A model generated the notes under the pieces. That model was not told where the DNA came from and did not search any database. It saw nothing but the letters and a program-made list of their open reading frames with translations. A stretch of 64,000 nucleotides of DNA from Branchiostoma floridae (taxonomy: Eukaryota > Chordata > Leptocardii > Amphioxiformes > Branchiostomatidae). Within the stretch, counting starts at the first letter, position 1. Every line of letters starts with the position of its first letter. The position numbers were made by a program, and so were the translations under genes. The DNA lies in NCBI RefSeq assembly GCF_000003815.2, contig NC_049979.1, positions 24,513,881 to 24,577,880 on the forward strand. Reading direction: 5' to 3'. Positions 32,501 to 42,699 of the stretch are shown here, piece by piece.

Positions 32501-34879
32501 GGTCGTCGCCCGCAAAAATCGTTTTCTCTAATAGAAGTTTAATTAAATTCAGCTTAGTCTGTCTGCAAAATTTGTCCCTCAAAATACAGGAAATGGCGTT
32601 TCAGAGGGTCTACATTTCAAAAATTTCCAGAACCTACCTTGCAACGGCTCGTACCTTCGCCGCTCGAGATGGTGAAAATATGTTGGGGGTGTCACCCTCA
32701 ATAACTAAAGCTAAAACTATGTGTATTTTTGATAGAAATGTCATTGAAGTTAGCTTAGTCTGGCAGCAAAATTTGCCCCTCAAAATACAGGAAATAGCGT
32801 TTCAGAGGGTTAAGATTTGAAATTTTTCCGGGGGTGCATGCCCCCGGACCCCCCTAGAAGGGTCGCGCCTCCGGCGCGACGACTCGGGCCTTCGGCCCTC
32901 GATTTAGTGATATGACAAATTTTCGCCCCCACAACTAAAAAATGGTGCCGCCGCCTCTGCATTAGAAACGAACATCATATTATCTAAGGATTATCTAAGG
33001 ACATTTGGGCTCGTGAAAAAACACTTAAAAAACATACCAACAATGAACCATGTCAAAATCATGCAAATCAGCAAAATTGCATTCTGAATACTGTACATAC
33101 CCCTGAGACATTGGCTTGGATGTCATACTTCACAATGTCTCCGTTTGGTCTTGCTGGAGGGGCAATGTTCACAGTCACCTGGCTTCCAGTGACGGATGAG
33201 AAGGTTGGTGCTTGTAAGCCTTCTGGTCGTGAGTCTCCCGTTTTGACAGACTGCCAGGGACACTGGAGAATGCTGCTGCAGGAGGTGCCTGCACGGTTAA
33301 CTGATACCACAATGTACTCATAAAATGTAGCAGGTTGGAGGGAATTATCTGTGTCACTGTAGACTGTAATGGCTGCAGAGCCGTTGTACACAAACACAGG
33401 GCTGGAGGTGGATTGCTGTCTCCTGTACAAGCGGTACTCTGTGATGATCCCTCTGGGGTTGCTGGGGGCACCCCAAGATGCCTGGATACCAAGCATGGCA
33501 CCAAGAGAGTCAGCCAGTTGTGTAAGTACAGGCAGAGGCTGGTTAACAGGTGGGGCTTCTCTGGTATACTCCCTGGAAGCTGTACTCTGTACGCAGCCCT
33601 TCAACGTACAGGCCTCCAGGTAGAAAACATACTGTGTGTATGGCTGCAGCCCGTATACGTCCCTCTGAAAGGTGTCCCCTGTTAACGTGTATTGAGGGGT
33701 CCCATCAACATACAGGGTGTAGTTTCGAATGATTCCATTGGGAAATGCTGGAGGCATCCATTCTGCTCGGATGGCAGTGGAGGATAGAGCAGTGAGAGTC
33801 GGTGGGTCCAATCCAGCTGGAATGTCAGCAATGGTATTGATTATGGCTGGTGGGCTGGGTCCTGTACCACCAATGCTGTTAAAGGCTTCCACAGTGTAGC
33901 TGTACTGTCTTCCAGGGGTAAGCCCATAGTCGGTGTACCTTGTGTCACTCTCATCATAAACCAAATTTCCATCTCTTCGGACCTCATACCGCCTTATGAC
34001 ACCATTTGGATACAGTGGCTCATTCCATGTTACTTCCACCACAGTTGAACTCAGCACACGAAGGGTTGGAGACTGTTGGTTTGTTGGCCGGGCCTCTGTT
34101 GTGCGTGCAAGAGTGGTTGGGCTGTCCGTACATCCACCTCCTGTGCAAGCTCTCACAGTGAAGCCATACTCTCTGTATGAGATAAGACTGTCAACAACAC
34201 ACATGGTAATCAACCCAGAGCATCTGGTTATTCCGTCAGCCTTCAGCTCAAAGTTGTTGATCTCTCCATTCAGTATTCTGGGATACGACCATGTTGCCTG
34301 CACTGCTGTGGAGTTGATGGCAGCAATGACAGGTGCCTCTACTTGGAGAGGAGCAGTTTCCAATGTACGTCTGGTTGCTGGCTGACTGGTAGTGCACCCG
34401 CCTGCTGTGCATGCTGTTATTGTGTAGCTGTAGACAGTGTAGGGCTCCAGTCCTGGGTCCTGGTAATCAAACAGCCTCGAGTCTCCTGCTGAGAAAGAGA
34501 TGGGTGCGCTGTCATTCCTCTGCAACTGGTAGCTAACAATGACTCCGTTGGGTGTGGCTGGTGCAGTCCATTTTATCCTCAGTGTGCGAGCGTTTGAGCC
34601 AATGTATTCTACAACTGGAGCCTCGACACTGGTGGGCGCAGCCTGAGCAGTTTCCACACGGATCCAGTCACTATCCACAGAGCCAATGCTGTTGTGGGCC
34701 CTGACTCTGTACTCGTATACAGTGTATGGGGCCAGGTCACTGTCCACAAACATGTAGTTATCTTGATCTGTGTCTGTGGTCTCATAGACAACAGTTTCAC
34801 CTGTTTGTCGGATGTTGCGGCCCAAAGACCGTGGTGTTAGTCGCCTTATCACTTCATATCTGATGATTCTCCCATTGGG
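29491..34879 (-). CDS. USH2A: USH2A-like (usherin) fibronectin type III gene, C-terminal ectodomain (five exons)
   Basis: Exons, in transcript order: 34879-33101 (upstream end lost in a gap), 31830-31583, 31435-31212, 31053-30877 and 29568-29491. All have GT-AG borders and the phases agree (0, 2, 1, 1, 1). They encode a run of fibronectin type III repeats with the usherin signatures: PNGxI(I) in strand C and (E)AC(T)xGGC-type cysteine pairs. The last exon is a short V-E-V-R-T-x-G ... YNPDTG segment, matching the stretch just before the transmembrane helix in usherin. Usherin is a very large matrix/membrane protein of hair-cell ankle links and photoreceptor cilia. The N-terminal LamG/laminin parts, the transmembrane helix and the PDZ-binding tail are not in the readable sequence. 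Introns host two mobile elements. Confidence 0.85.
29754..29967. repeat. 5' terminal direct repeat of the 926-bp element
   Basis: 214 bases, TGCACTGG ... CTACTATATA. It contains CTGAAGA at 29815-29821 and GCGAAC at 29832-29837; see the hammerhead finding. Confidence 0.9.
30466..30679. repeat. 3' terminal direct repeat of the 926-bp element
   Basis: 214 bases with one difference from the 5' copy: GCGAAACTAG here, GCGAACCTAG there. CTGAAGA lies at 30527-30533. Confidence 0.9.
30877..31053 (-). CDS. USH2A: USH2A-like exon: last FN3 repeat, first half
   Basis: Acceptor TTTTTTCTGCAG, donor GTGAGG, phase 1 on both sides. Contains VHVDWSDAFSLNGYLEEYVL, with the Trp and the LNG turn in place of PNG. 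Confidence 0.85.
31212..31435 (-). CDS. USH2A: USH2A-like exon: second half of an FN3 repeat
   Basis: Acceptor follows a run of C (CCCCCCAG); donor GTAAGT. Completes the Arg of INR and continues FQLRQRRACP. It ends with YTNYEFMVTAFNEQGEAPSG, the F and G strands of the domain. Confidence 0.85.
31583..31830 (-). CDS. USH2A: USH2A-like exon: end of one FN3 repeat and start of the next
   Basis: 82 codons plus two bases. Acceptor TGTGTTCAG, donor GTAGGG. Contains LHPYTNYEFRVAVFT (Tyr corner) and WDYPDNRNGIINR, which opens the next repeat. Confidence 0.85.
32014..32959. mobile_element. 946-bp GC-rich inverted-repeat element with internal ~200-bp tandem units
   Basis: Ends are CAGTGGCGGCGGCACC (32014-32029) and the reverse complement at 32944-32959, with 15 of 16 matching. 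CATTA on each side (32009-32013, 32960-32964) is a possible 5-bp target duplication. The inside is three to four diverged copies of a ~200-bp block: AAATTTTGCCCCTCAAAAT, AGGAAATGGCGTTTCAGAGG, then a GC-rich 'cttcggcgctcg'-like palindrome, then AGAAATTTCATTAA. Near the left end two strong palindromes occur at 32039-32058 and 32070-32090. No transposase. It sits in the intron between the large USH2A-like exon and the next one. Confidence 0.85.
33101..34879 (-). CDS. USH2A: USH2A-like large exon: five complete and two partial FN3 repeats
   Basis: At least 1779 bases stay open in one frame, ending NVSG at a GTATGT donor (phase 0). The FN3 units start at the linkers PTSVEAP, LQVEAP, TNQQSP, AGLDPP, PVNQPLP and EGLQAP, about 85-105 residues apart, each with a conserved Trp and the closing Tyr corner (YTVYxY or similar). 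Three consecutive repeats carry the GGCT- or KGC-type cysteine motif. Its size is close to the very long exons known in vertebrate USH2A. The left end (transcript 5') is cut by the 34880-35312 gap. Confidence 0.88.
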
Positions 34880-35312
34880 NNNNNNNNNNNNNNNNNNNNN
34901 NNNNNNNNNNNNNNNNNNNNNNNNNNNNNNNNNNNNNNNNNNNNNNNNNNNNNNNNNNNNNNNNNNNNNNNNNNNNNNNNNNNNNNNNNNNNNNNNNNNN
35001 NNNNNNNNNNNNNNNNNNNNNNNNNNNNNNNNNNNNNNNNNNNNNNNNNNNNNNNNNNNNNNNNNNNNNNNNNNNNNNNNNNNNNNNNNNNNNNNNNNNN
35101 NNNNNNNNNNNNNNNNNNNNNNNNNNNNNNNNNNNNNNNNNNNNNNNNNNNNNNNNNNNNNNNNNNNNNNNNNNNNNNNNNNNNNNNNNNNNNNNNNNNN
35201 NNNNNNNNNNNNNNNNNNNNNNNNNNNNNNNNNNNNNNNNNNNNNNNNNNNNNNNNNNNNNNNNNNNNNNNNNNNNNNNNNNNNNNNNNNNNNNNNNNNN
35301 NNNNNNNNNNNN
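34880..35312. other. Assembly gap, 433 N
   Basis: Unsequenced. Covers the upstream end of the large USH2A-like exon and the start of the inverted copy of the GC-rich element. Confidence 1.
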
Positions 35313-36160
35313 TTCTAGGGGGGTCCGGGGGCATGCACCCCCGGAAAAATTTCAAATCTAAACCCTCTGAAACGCTATTTCCTGTATTTTGAGGGTCACA
35401 TTTTGCTGCCAGACTAAGCTAACTTCAATGACATTTCTATAAAAAATACACATAGTTTTAGCTTTAGTTATTGAGGGCGACACCCCCAACATATTTTCAC
35501 CATCTCGAGCGGCGAAGGTACGAGCCGTTGCAAGGTAGGTTCTGGAAATCTTTGAAATCTAGACCCTCTGAAACGCCATTTCCTGTATTTTGAGGGACAA
35601 ATTTTGCAGACAGACTAAGCTGAATTTAATTAAACTTATAGTAGAGAAAACGATTTTTGAGGGCGACGACCCACGCACCAACATATTTTGCACTACGTCG
35701 TCGTGAGCCCCGAAGACGCAAGCCGCCGCAAGAGAGTTTTGGAGAAATGTTTAAATCAGGACACTTTGAATGCCATTTCCTGCATTTGAGGGGAACATTT
35801 TGCTGTAAACAAATCTAAGTTTGATAATGAAATTTCTACTAGAAAAAGGTCGTGGGGGACGACGCTCCGGTATAGCATTTTCCCACCATATCCAGTGCCG
35901 ACGGCACGAATCGTCACAAGGGAGGTCCTTTGAAATTGTGAAATCTGGACCCTCTGAAACGTCATTTCCTGCATTTTCAGGGCCAAATTTTGCCAGTAGA
36001 CTAGAGAGATTTGATGAAATTTCCATAAGTGAAAATATACACAAGGGTTTCAGCTTGATTTTGAGTGTTTCAGCTTATTTTATCGTGGGGGCGACGCCCC
36101 CACGACCTATTTTTTGTGGGGGCGGCCGCCCCCACTGCCCCCACGGTGCCGCCGCCACTG
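35313..36160. mobile_element. Second copy of the GC-rich element, opposite orientation, left end in gap
   Basis: Reverse complement of the element at 32014-32959, ending with the perfect terminal sequence GGTGCCGCCGCCACTG at 36145-36160. Scattered substitutions separate the copies. Together the two copies form an inverted pair around the large USH2A-like exon. Open frames across it (35821-36264 plus, 35751-36044 minus) come from the GC-rich palindromes and are not genes. Confidence 0.88.
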
Positions 36161-36817
36161 CACACACAGACACGGTGCTTGACCACGCCCCCTCCACTAT
36201 ACCTGTAGGATGTTCGTTGCTGCGCCAGTGTTGTCTTACAATCATTATCCCCATCTCCCATTAGCTAGCCCGAGGCTACTTGTCTTCTTGGAAATAAATA
36301 AGTCTTCTTAAGTTGTCTGAACGATGTAACTGCTTGTTATAGTTGATCCAGAATCTAGTAACACTTCTGCACTTATGTTAAGACATAAGATCTTCAATGT
36401 GTCTTCTATGACAATACGCCAAGTAAACCACAAACTCCGAAATATATACTGCCACCATATATGCATTCAGGATAAATATATAACATCTTGTACTCTGACA
36501 AAAACGTATATAATGATAACAGACAAGTGTGTCATAAACAATGTTATACACATCAGATAATTTAGCCATTCACACATAGATTTCGGGGCGGGGACGTAAT
36601 AGTTTTAAGACAATCGCGTATCGCTCCTTTTCTGCCACCATGAGACGTCAATTACCTCCGAAATGTATTGGTGAGGATTCACCGCGGATAAAGAAAACAT
36701 TAGTAGTTGTCATATAGTACACAAATCTCTGTTCTGACTTCTTCAAAATGAAGTATAAATAAAACATTTGGAATAGATCTCCCTTCTAGATTTAGTGTCT
36801 ATATTTAACTGTGAGTT
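36161..36817. other. No gene seen
   Basis: AT-rich sequence downstream (minus strand) of the B-box gene; part of it is probably that gene's 3' untranslated region. Confidence 0.45.
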
Positions 36818-37738
36818 TTAGTTAGGGATATCAGAACTAGGCAAGAGTTCTCTCCTGGTTCTCATGGCGGCCACCTGTCGGACGCACCCGGACAGCACCT
36901 GCCGACACTCCCGCTCGAACCCCGACAGCGTGCCGCTCCCGTCGCCCCGCCGCATGTAGCTGTCCAGCACGGAGGTGTACAGTTTGGCATCCACGATCTT
37001 CAGCTCGGCGATGGCGGCGTAGTTTCTGACGGTCAGCTTGCCGAAAGGTTCGTGCATACAGGCCTCGGAGACGGACAGGGACCGGTCCGATCTTAGACGT
37101 GCCAGGATTCGGCCGTACGACTCGTGGATGGGCCTGACTTCGGAGATAGAGAGTTGATCCGGGCGGTCGTCATCGGTGCGGGTTGCCTTGGTATTTGGTT
37201 CACTTGTATCGTCCACTTCCTGCTTCCTCTTTCTACCTGTCTCAGTGCTGTCAGGGCTGGCTGAGCCGGACGGGCTGGACTCAGTAGTCTCGCGTGGTGG
37301 CGACCTGGCGGGAGGAGACCGGGACCGCAGGGCGGGAACGGCAGCCCCCGGTAGCTGCTTCAGCGCACCCTCGTTGCTACCAGGGGCGAACTTCGGACTG
37401 CGCTCGATGGTCTCGGCGATGGCGCCCACGACTCTGTGGTAGCGGTGCAGCATGAGCATGGAGATGTACAGGGCGACTCCCATGCGGCGGTGGCTGTTCA
37501 TGATGAGACTCGAGGCCGGGTGGAACCTCTTGTCGCAGTCGTCACACAGGGACACCACCCTGTCGCTGTTATAGTAGACACACACGGGGTCCAGGCAGAT
37601 CCACGTCGCCTGAGCTCTGCAGTGAAGGCATCGCAAGGACCGTGCCTTGTTGTCCAAGTCGCCGATCTTTCTCATGACCCACTCGGCGCGAGTTCCACCG
37701 TAGTGCGCGGTGTCTAGGTTGCTGTTTCCCCTCTGCAT
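36818..37738 (-). CDS. Single-exon protein with B-box-like zinc finger and CCDC106-like C-terminal domain
   Basis: A 306-residue frame with strong coding composition (GC-rich third positions) in an AT-rich setting. Residues 37-83 hold a B-box-like zinc-binding pattern: C37-x2-C40-x7-C48-x4-C53-x11-C65-x2-C68-x4-H73-x9-H83. Residues 115-200 are a Ser/Pro/Arg-rich, probably disordered linker with the basic run GRKRKQE, a candidate nuclear localisation signal. Residues 205-300 resemble the C-terminal domain of CCDC106-type proteins: SYGRILARL, the block ending AIAELKIVDAKLY, then LSGFERECRQVL and a final LLPS. The combination suggests a nuclear regulator; the biochemical role is unknown. The start is the first ATG of the frame. 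No intron or poly-A tract marks it as a retrocopy. Confidence 0.82.
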   Translation of the reverse strand: MQRGNSNLDTAHYGGTRAEWVMRKIGDLDNKARSLRCLHCRAQATWICLDPVCVYYNSDRVVSLCDDCDKRFHPASSLIMNSHRRMGVALYISMLMLHRYHRVVGAIAETIERSPKFAPGSNEGALKQLPGAAVPALRSRSPPARSPPRETTESSPSGSASPDSTETGRKRKQEVDDTSEPNTKATRTDDDRPDQLSISEVRPIHESYGRILARLRSDRSLSVSEACMHEPFGKLTVRNYAAIAELKIVDAKLYTSVLDSYMRRGDGSGTLSGFERECRQVLSGCVRQVAAMRTRRELLPSSDIPN

Positions 37739-39609
37739 GTTGACGATACAAAATAGGATGTTGTGTCGGACGTCCTCAATACGAGATCGCTATTGGCAGT
37801 CTGTGAGCGCAAAATTGATTACTAAACTCCCAGGTCGAGTTTTTCTGACAACAAATGATGATCTGGGAACCAAAGCAGGCCGTGTCGTCTCCACGCACGC
37901 AGATGTTTGAATGAAGGACAGAAGGTGTCGCCAGTCCGACCGGTCCTTGCTGTAACTATCTTGCGCAGCTAACTACCTTAATAGCTATAGTCTGTAGCAT
38001 TTAGCTGCGGTCCAAGTGCCAGCCAGAACCGCAGCTAAACGCAAGTGAAATCATCGACAACATCCCACCGTCGCACCTTCCTCTCGGCCACCTTGAACAA
38101 AACTCCGGAACTCATTACCACAACACAAAGTGACCATTAGGGACAGACAAAAGTTTAAGACTACCATCAACAGCCACTTCTACAACCTACGTCAGCGCCC
38201 TTATAATAAGGACAGCTGCTAAAGCTGAAGATTGGTGTCAACTGCATGCGGAAAAGAACAATAATAAAAAAGACCAATACTTGTTTTTTTCTGCTAAGGC
38301 CAAACTGACTTAAACTTGTAGATGACATCCTTTTGAGACCCCAAAACTAATGCAAGAGGGCGAAACAAATCCAGCAGCAAAAAATGCTGCTAAAATTCCC
38401 AAACCACATGGATACAAAGCTACTAATACAAATTGTACCACAGAACATAGTGTATCAAACAAGCAAATGTTTATTTGTGCATTCAATGTAGCTTGGTGAT
38501 GATCAAAGAAGGTAGGCTGTCCTGTTCCTCTCCCTTCTCAGCGTTTAGAAGGACCCCTACGGCATGACACACTTCAAGTCCACAATATACATGTACTCCC
38601 CTCACGTTTGTTTCCTTGTGCAAGGTCCAAGTGCGAGCTGGTCTCGACAGGACGTTTTTGAAATTTTCTGGGAGTCTGTCATAAATCGGTGCAAATCTAA
38701 AATTCCCCGGACTAATCCACAATTACAACCCAGTGTTGTTGTGTATATCGGTGCTGACATAGTGTAGCACAAACACAGTCATCAGGTTTTGTGGTAAAAC
38801 TCTACAGGCTTTTTGACAAGTCCGCTTTTTTGAGGACATTATGAGTATACACAATCGGTCAGTTCCGAGGGTCTCATTGTTTCTTAAGAACAACCAAAAG
38901 TCAAGGTCAAGGAGCGCAGATGTCATCCATGAAATAAAATCAGTATGACCTAACCGTATAAACGGCCCTTATCCAGTTCGAGCAACGTGGTTGGTCTGCA
39001 CGCAACATTTTACTCCTTCCTCACAAACAGGTCAACGTTCTACCGGGCGGGCGTGCCCTGGTTCCCTCGACAAGGACAGTAGAGTTGTCTGTAAGAACGC
39101 GCTAATTAAGAGAATGTAATCAAGTACGATAAGAGATTATGGCGTGGGTATGTATTTACAACATCGATCCTTGCAAGATAGACATTGTCGTTTTTGTACT
39201 TACCTTTCTTTTCTGTAGGCTCACAGGTGATGTCCAAAACGGGAGCCATAAAAACTCGAAAAATGTACGCCATAAAATGAGTAGATCGGGCATATAAGGA
39301 TATATCACCTAAGGCAATGAGTGTACATGTGTATTATTTCTATAGTTCGGTAAGCGTCTTGTATGATACGATTGTTATTTCTTCCACATAATATACATTT
39401 ACAAAAAACTAAGTACAGCGAAAATAGGTTTTGAAGGTCTTTGTAAAAACCTAATTAAGTAGTGATTAAGACATGGTTAAAAGTCAGCCAACCGTCAAAT
39501 GCTTCAATGCTTGGGTAAGTTGGGTTGTTCTTATGTACTAGTATCTCTAGCTCTAGATCTGCGTATACGTCTCTCTGTCCTTCATACTTTGTCGCGGATG
39601 TTGACTATC
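37739..39609. other. 1.9 kb without a clear gene; possible LINE tail at 38080-38230
   Basis: A hairpin (TTTAGCTGCGGT / ACCGCAGCTAAA, about 38000-38040) is followed by a short plus frame ending in FKTTINSHFYNLRQRP then a stop. That ending is reminiscent of the C-terminus of non-LTR retrotransposon proteins, but it is too short to assign. The remainder shows nothing recognisable. Confidence 0.35.
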
Positions 39610-39617
39610 TTGTACTG

Positions 39618-40090
39618 GGAACCTACTGGGTAACAGGTTGTTTCGCAACAATGTCAGTTCGCAACCGTCAGTTCGCAACAAGGCAAGTCTTTTCGCAACA
39701 AGGTACAAGTCGTTTCGCAACACTTGAATGTTATTAATCTTGACAGCCTAATAGTATTAGAAATCGTATTCCTAATATGATTATACTCTTTTTCCGCGTA
39801 AAAATCCTACTGGATGCAAAGGACAACCCCGGCGGCAGAGGAACATGGAGCCGCATGGACCTGACAGCCCGATGATTTTCATACACCTGGCGGTACAGTT
39901 TCGTACGCGGCGTGCACAGGTAGGAGTATAATCATGTTAGGAATACGATTTCTAATACATGTACTATTAGGCTATCAAGATTAATAACATTCAAGTGTTG
40001 CGAAAAGACTTGCACCTTGTTGCGAAAAGACTTGCCTTGTTGCGAACTGACGGTTGCGAACTGACATTGTTGCGAAACAACCTGTAACCC
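39618..40090. mobile_element. Fold-back DNA element with ~160-bp inverted arms and repeated TTCGCAAC motifs
   Basis: The arms 39628-39785 and 39930-40090 are reverse complements with very few differences, around a ~140-bp non-repeated centre. The same 8-mer, TTGTACTG, lies at 39610-39617 and 40091-40098, which suggests an 8-bp (hAT-like) target duplication; if so, the left end carries ten extra bases before the inverted repeat. Each arm contains five copies of TTCGCAAC within about 85 bases (39641-39722 on the left). They are spaced like binding sites for a transposase. No coding sequence is present, so it is non-autonomous. Confidence 0.85.
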
Positions 40091-40484
40091 TTGTACTGTA
40101 CTAAGTTACCGTTTTAAGTGCACATTGTCTCAGTCTAACTGACCGACACAGTCAAACCACACAATTGCTTTATTTTGCGACATACCGTCGTTTATTTCAC
40201 ATTCAGACAAAGAGTACTGAGCACTGGGAATATGACATACATTCCCTTCACAGTAAAACGCCCCCTACCTATGACATATAGCACTGCAAGGACTTTGGAC
40301 TTTTATTCTTCCGGACAAGACCTCTCAGACGAGGGACGGTCCCATCCTTCATACGCTCCACAGAGTTCTCCATAGTGCTGTGTGTATATGGTATCTTTCT
40401 ATTGATGAGTTTAAAAACTATACATAAAACAGCTAACAAGGAAAAATCCAACAAGACATGTAGACAGAATATGTGACGGTCCTC
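40091..40484. other. No gene seen
   Basis: Sequence between two fold-back structures, with nothing recognisable apart from the right target-duplication copy at its start. Confidence 0.5.
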
Positions 40485-40687
40485 AGTCTGTACCAGACTC
40501 CGGATCGCTGGAAAATCGTAGAAATGGAACAAATAGAGAGGAATATAACCGGCCAGGGAACAGCTCGCGATCCTAGGATCCGTAGATCGCGTGCCTTTCC
40601 CTGGCCGGCTATATTCCTCTGGCCGGATTACTCCTCTATTTGATCCATTTCTACGATTTTTCCAGCGATCCGGAGTCTGGTAGAGAC
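40485..40687. repeat. ~200-bp palindrome (fold-back)
   Basis: The left arm, from GTCTGTACCAGACTCCGGAT through the CCGGCCAGGGAA block, is matched in reverse complement by the right arm, which ends GGAGTCTGGTAGAGAC. There is a small insertion (a second GGCCGGATTACT) in the right arm. The centre is CGCGATCCTAGGATCCGTAGATCGCG, so the structure closes almost without a loop. Short flanking CCAGACT/GTCTCC repeats extend it. Probably a small fold-back transposon. Confidence 0.85.
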
Positions 40688-42015
40688 TAGCCGGTCCTAG
40701 TCTCCACCAGACTGACTACGCTATTAATGATAAATTTGCCAAGGGAGTTTTGCTACCGGGGTTTTTATTTTCACGCAGGGAAATGTTATTTTCTAATCAA
40801 TTGACTCCCCTGGCCAATTTCTGAATGTTTTGCCAAATCCTGCGATCTGTACCCCCATAGGAAGGCCTAGAGGAGGCTACATGTGCCAAGCGATGGTTGA
40901 CTATACACACAGCTACAGCAAAAAGTCCCACCATGTATAGAACACCGTGAAAGCTTTGTGAACATTCTATTTCCGGAGAAAACCTCTCAGATGAGGTACG
41001 GTCTTCTCTTTCATGGGCTTCACAAGTTCTCCACAGTATCGTATGACATCGGTGATCTAATGTTGTAACGGGCAGACATGATGGGTAAGACTAAGAGAAA
41101 TACTGAAAACTGATATAGGCTATGTGACATTACATTGAGCGTAACATACATAAAACCTACGGATGGCAAATTTCCTGGTTAGTCCTTATCTAATGATTTG
41201 ATCTATTTTTTGTTTACAAGCTGATTACAAAGCATAAAATATTTCAAGTAGTAAACGCTTAGGGGATGATTTGTTGGCATAGGCATTAAAATATCATTCA
41301 AAGCACTGTTGCATATTCATTGATGTAGCGTTGTGTAGCGTAACTTGTGATTTTAGACCGTAGGCTCTCCCTCTGCATTGCAGTTTGTCAGTCAGTTTAT
41401 TACTGAATTCCAATATCCCTGCTGAGAGCGTTCTATTACCACGATTTACCTCCCCAGCCTCTCCAAACCTTTGCAGCTATGTAAGTGAACCAAACACTTG
41501 TACAGTCGTGTATCTTCTGTGATTGTATCCCCCGCATAAAGTACAGCTAAGCTCTTGTCTGCGCAGTATTATGTGAATCTGATGTTTGGATAGTAACGCC
41601 GCTATAAGATACCATAACCAGAGGGCCCAGATTAGGTGAGGATTCTCCATGCTTTACGATATTACACTGAAGCGCATCCCAGTAACATTGGAACGGGAAC
41701 CAGTTATCAGTTGTGCTACCTATTGCTATGGAAAGTAGCAGGTCGCGTGGAAAGTAATCAGAAAAGATCAGAAAGTTTTCGTATTGCAGACGGCAACACT
41801 TGCTAGGTCCGGACCAGCCAAACTGTATATCAAGAAGGCAACCTTTTCTTGGGATTTCCTAACGTGTAGTAATAACTTTCTTTGGACACTGTTTTGAAGA
41901 GAATTGTAGCCTCCNNNNNNNNNNNNNNNNNNNNNNNNNNNNNNNNNNNNNNNNNNNNNNNNNNNNNNNNNNNNNNNNNNNNNNNNNNNNNNNNNNNNNN
42001 NNNNNNNNNNNNNNC
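40688..42015. other. No gene seen (gap at 41915-42014)
   Basis: AT-rich sequence with no exon or repeat pattern that I can support. Confidence 0.5.
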
Positions 42016-42170
42016 GGATTTGGGGTTGGATTTGGGGTTAGGATTTGGGGTTAGCATTTGGGGTTAGGATTTGGGGTTAGGATTTGGGGTTAGGATTTGG
42101 GGTTAGGATTTGGGGTTAGGATTTGGGGTTAGCATTTGGGGTTAGGATTTGGGGTTAGGATTTGGAGTCA
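42016..42170. repeat. 13-bp minisatellite GGATTTGGGGTTA
   Basis: About eleven tandem copies with few variants (GCATTTGGGG, GGATTTGGAG), starting directly after an N gap, so the full length is unknown. Each unit carries a run of four G, so four units could form a G-quadruplex. The GGGGTTAGG junction resembles telomeric repeats by chance of composition. Confidence 0.95.
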
Positions 42171-42699
42171 AGAGTTCGGTCTGGGAGTAGGGTTAATAGT
42201 CGGGTAAGGGCTTGGGGTTACGATTTGTAGTCAAGAGGAAGGGTTGCTTACGCAAGTCAAGCAGCTACCGAGGATGTAAGCTCGGCAGTGAGGGAGGTAT
42301 AGTGAATGTCCGACCCCTAAGCCTCTTATGGACATTCCCTTGCTGCTTATAATGACTTTGAACGCGCTGTTCCCTTGATGTGTTGGGCACAAGGGTTGAA
42401 TGCGCATGAGCCTTTCATGGCTCTATGTGTGCTGAGTGCAAGGAATGCTTCCCGTTTGGACACAGCCTCACTTGTGTTAGGGGTCGTGCAATGGCCACCA
42501 GAGATTTGAGGGCACGGGGGCCTCCTAGAATTTATTCCTAGGTAGGGATCTCCCAGCAAAACCTGGACCACAGTGCAAAAACACTGCTAGGCCAGACCCC
42601 AGCATTCATCCACAGGGTGTTGGCTGTTTAGGGAAGGTGGCCGCCCAGAAGTTCCCGGGAGTGCAATGGGAGTTCTGGTGACAATTGAAACATTCACTT
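42171..42699. other. No gene seen
   Basis: GC-balanced unique-looking sequence. It contains a TAAGCCTCTTATGGACATTCC stretch whose reverse partner (GTGAATGTCC) lies 30 bases upstream; otherwise nothing recognisable. Confidence 0.4.

Noticed and set aside
32188-32820. 210-residue plus-strand frame
   Set aside because: It is a translation through the internal tandem blocks of the GC-rich element, with no similarity to a transposase; the other copy breaks the frame.
37176-37717. Plus-strand frames of 88 and 93 residues
   Set aside because: They lie antisense to the B-box gene, in GC-rich coding sequence, and show no motif.
42016-42170. Possible interstitial telomere repeat
   Set aside because: The unit is GGATTTGGGGTTA, 13 bp, without runs of TTAGGG; the resemblance is only at the GGGGTTAGG junction.
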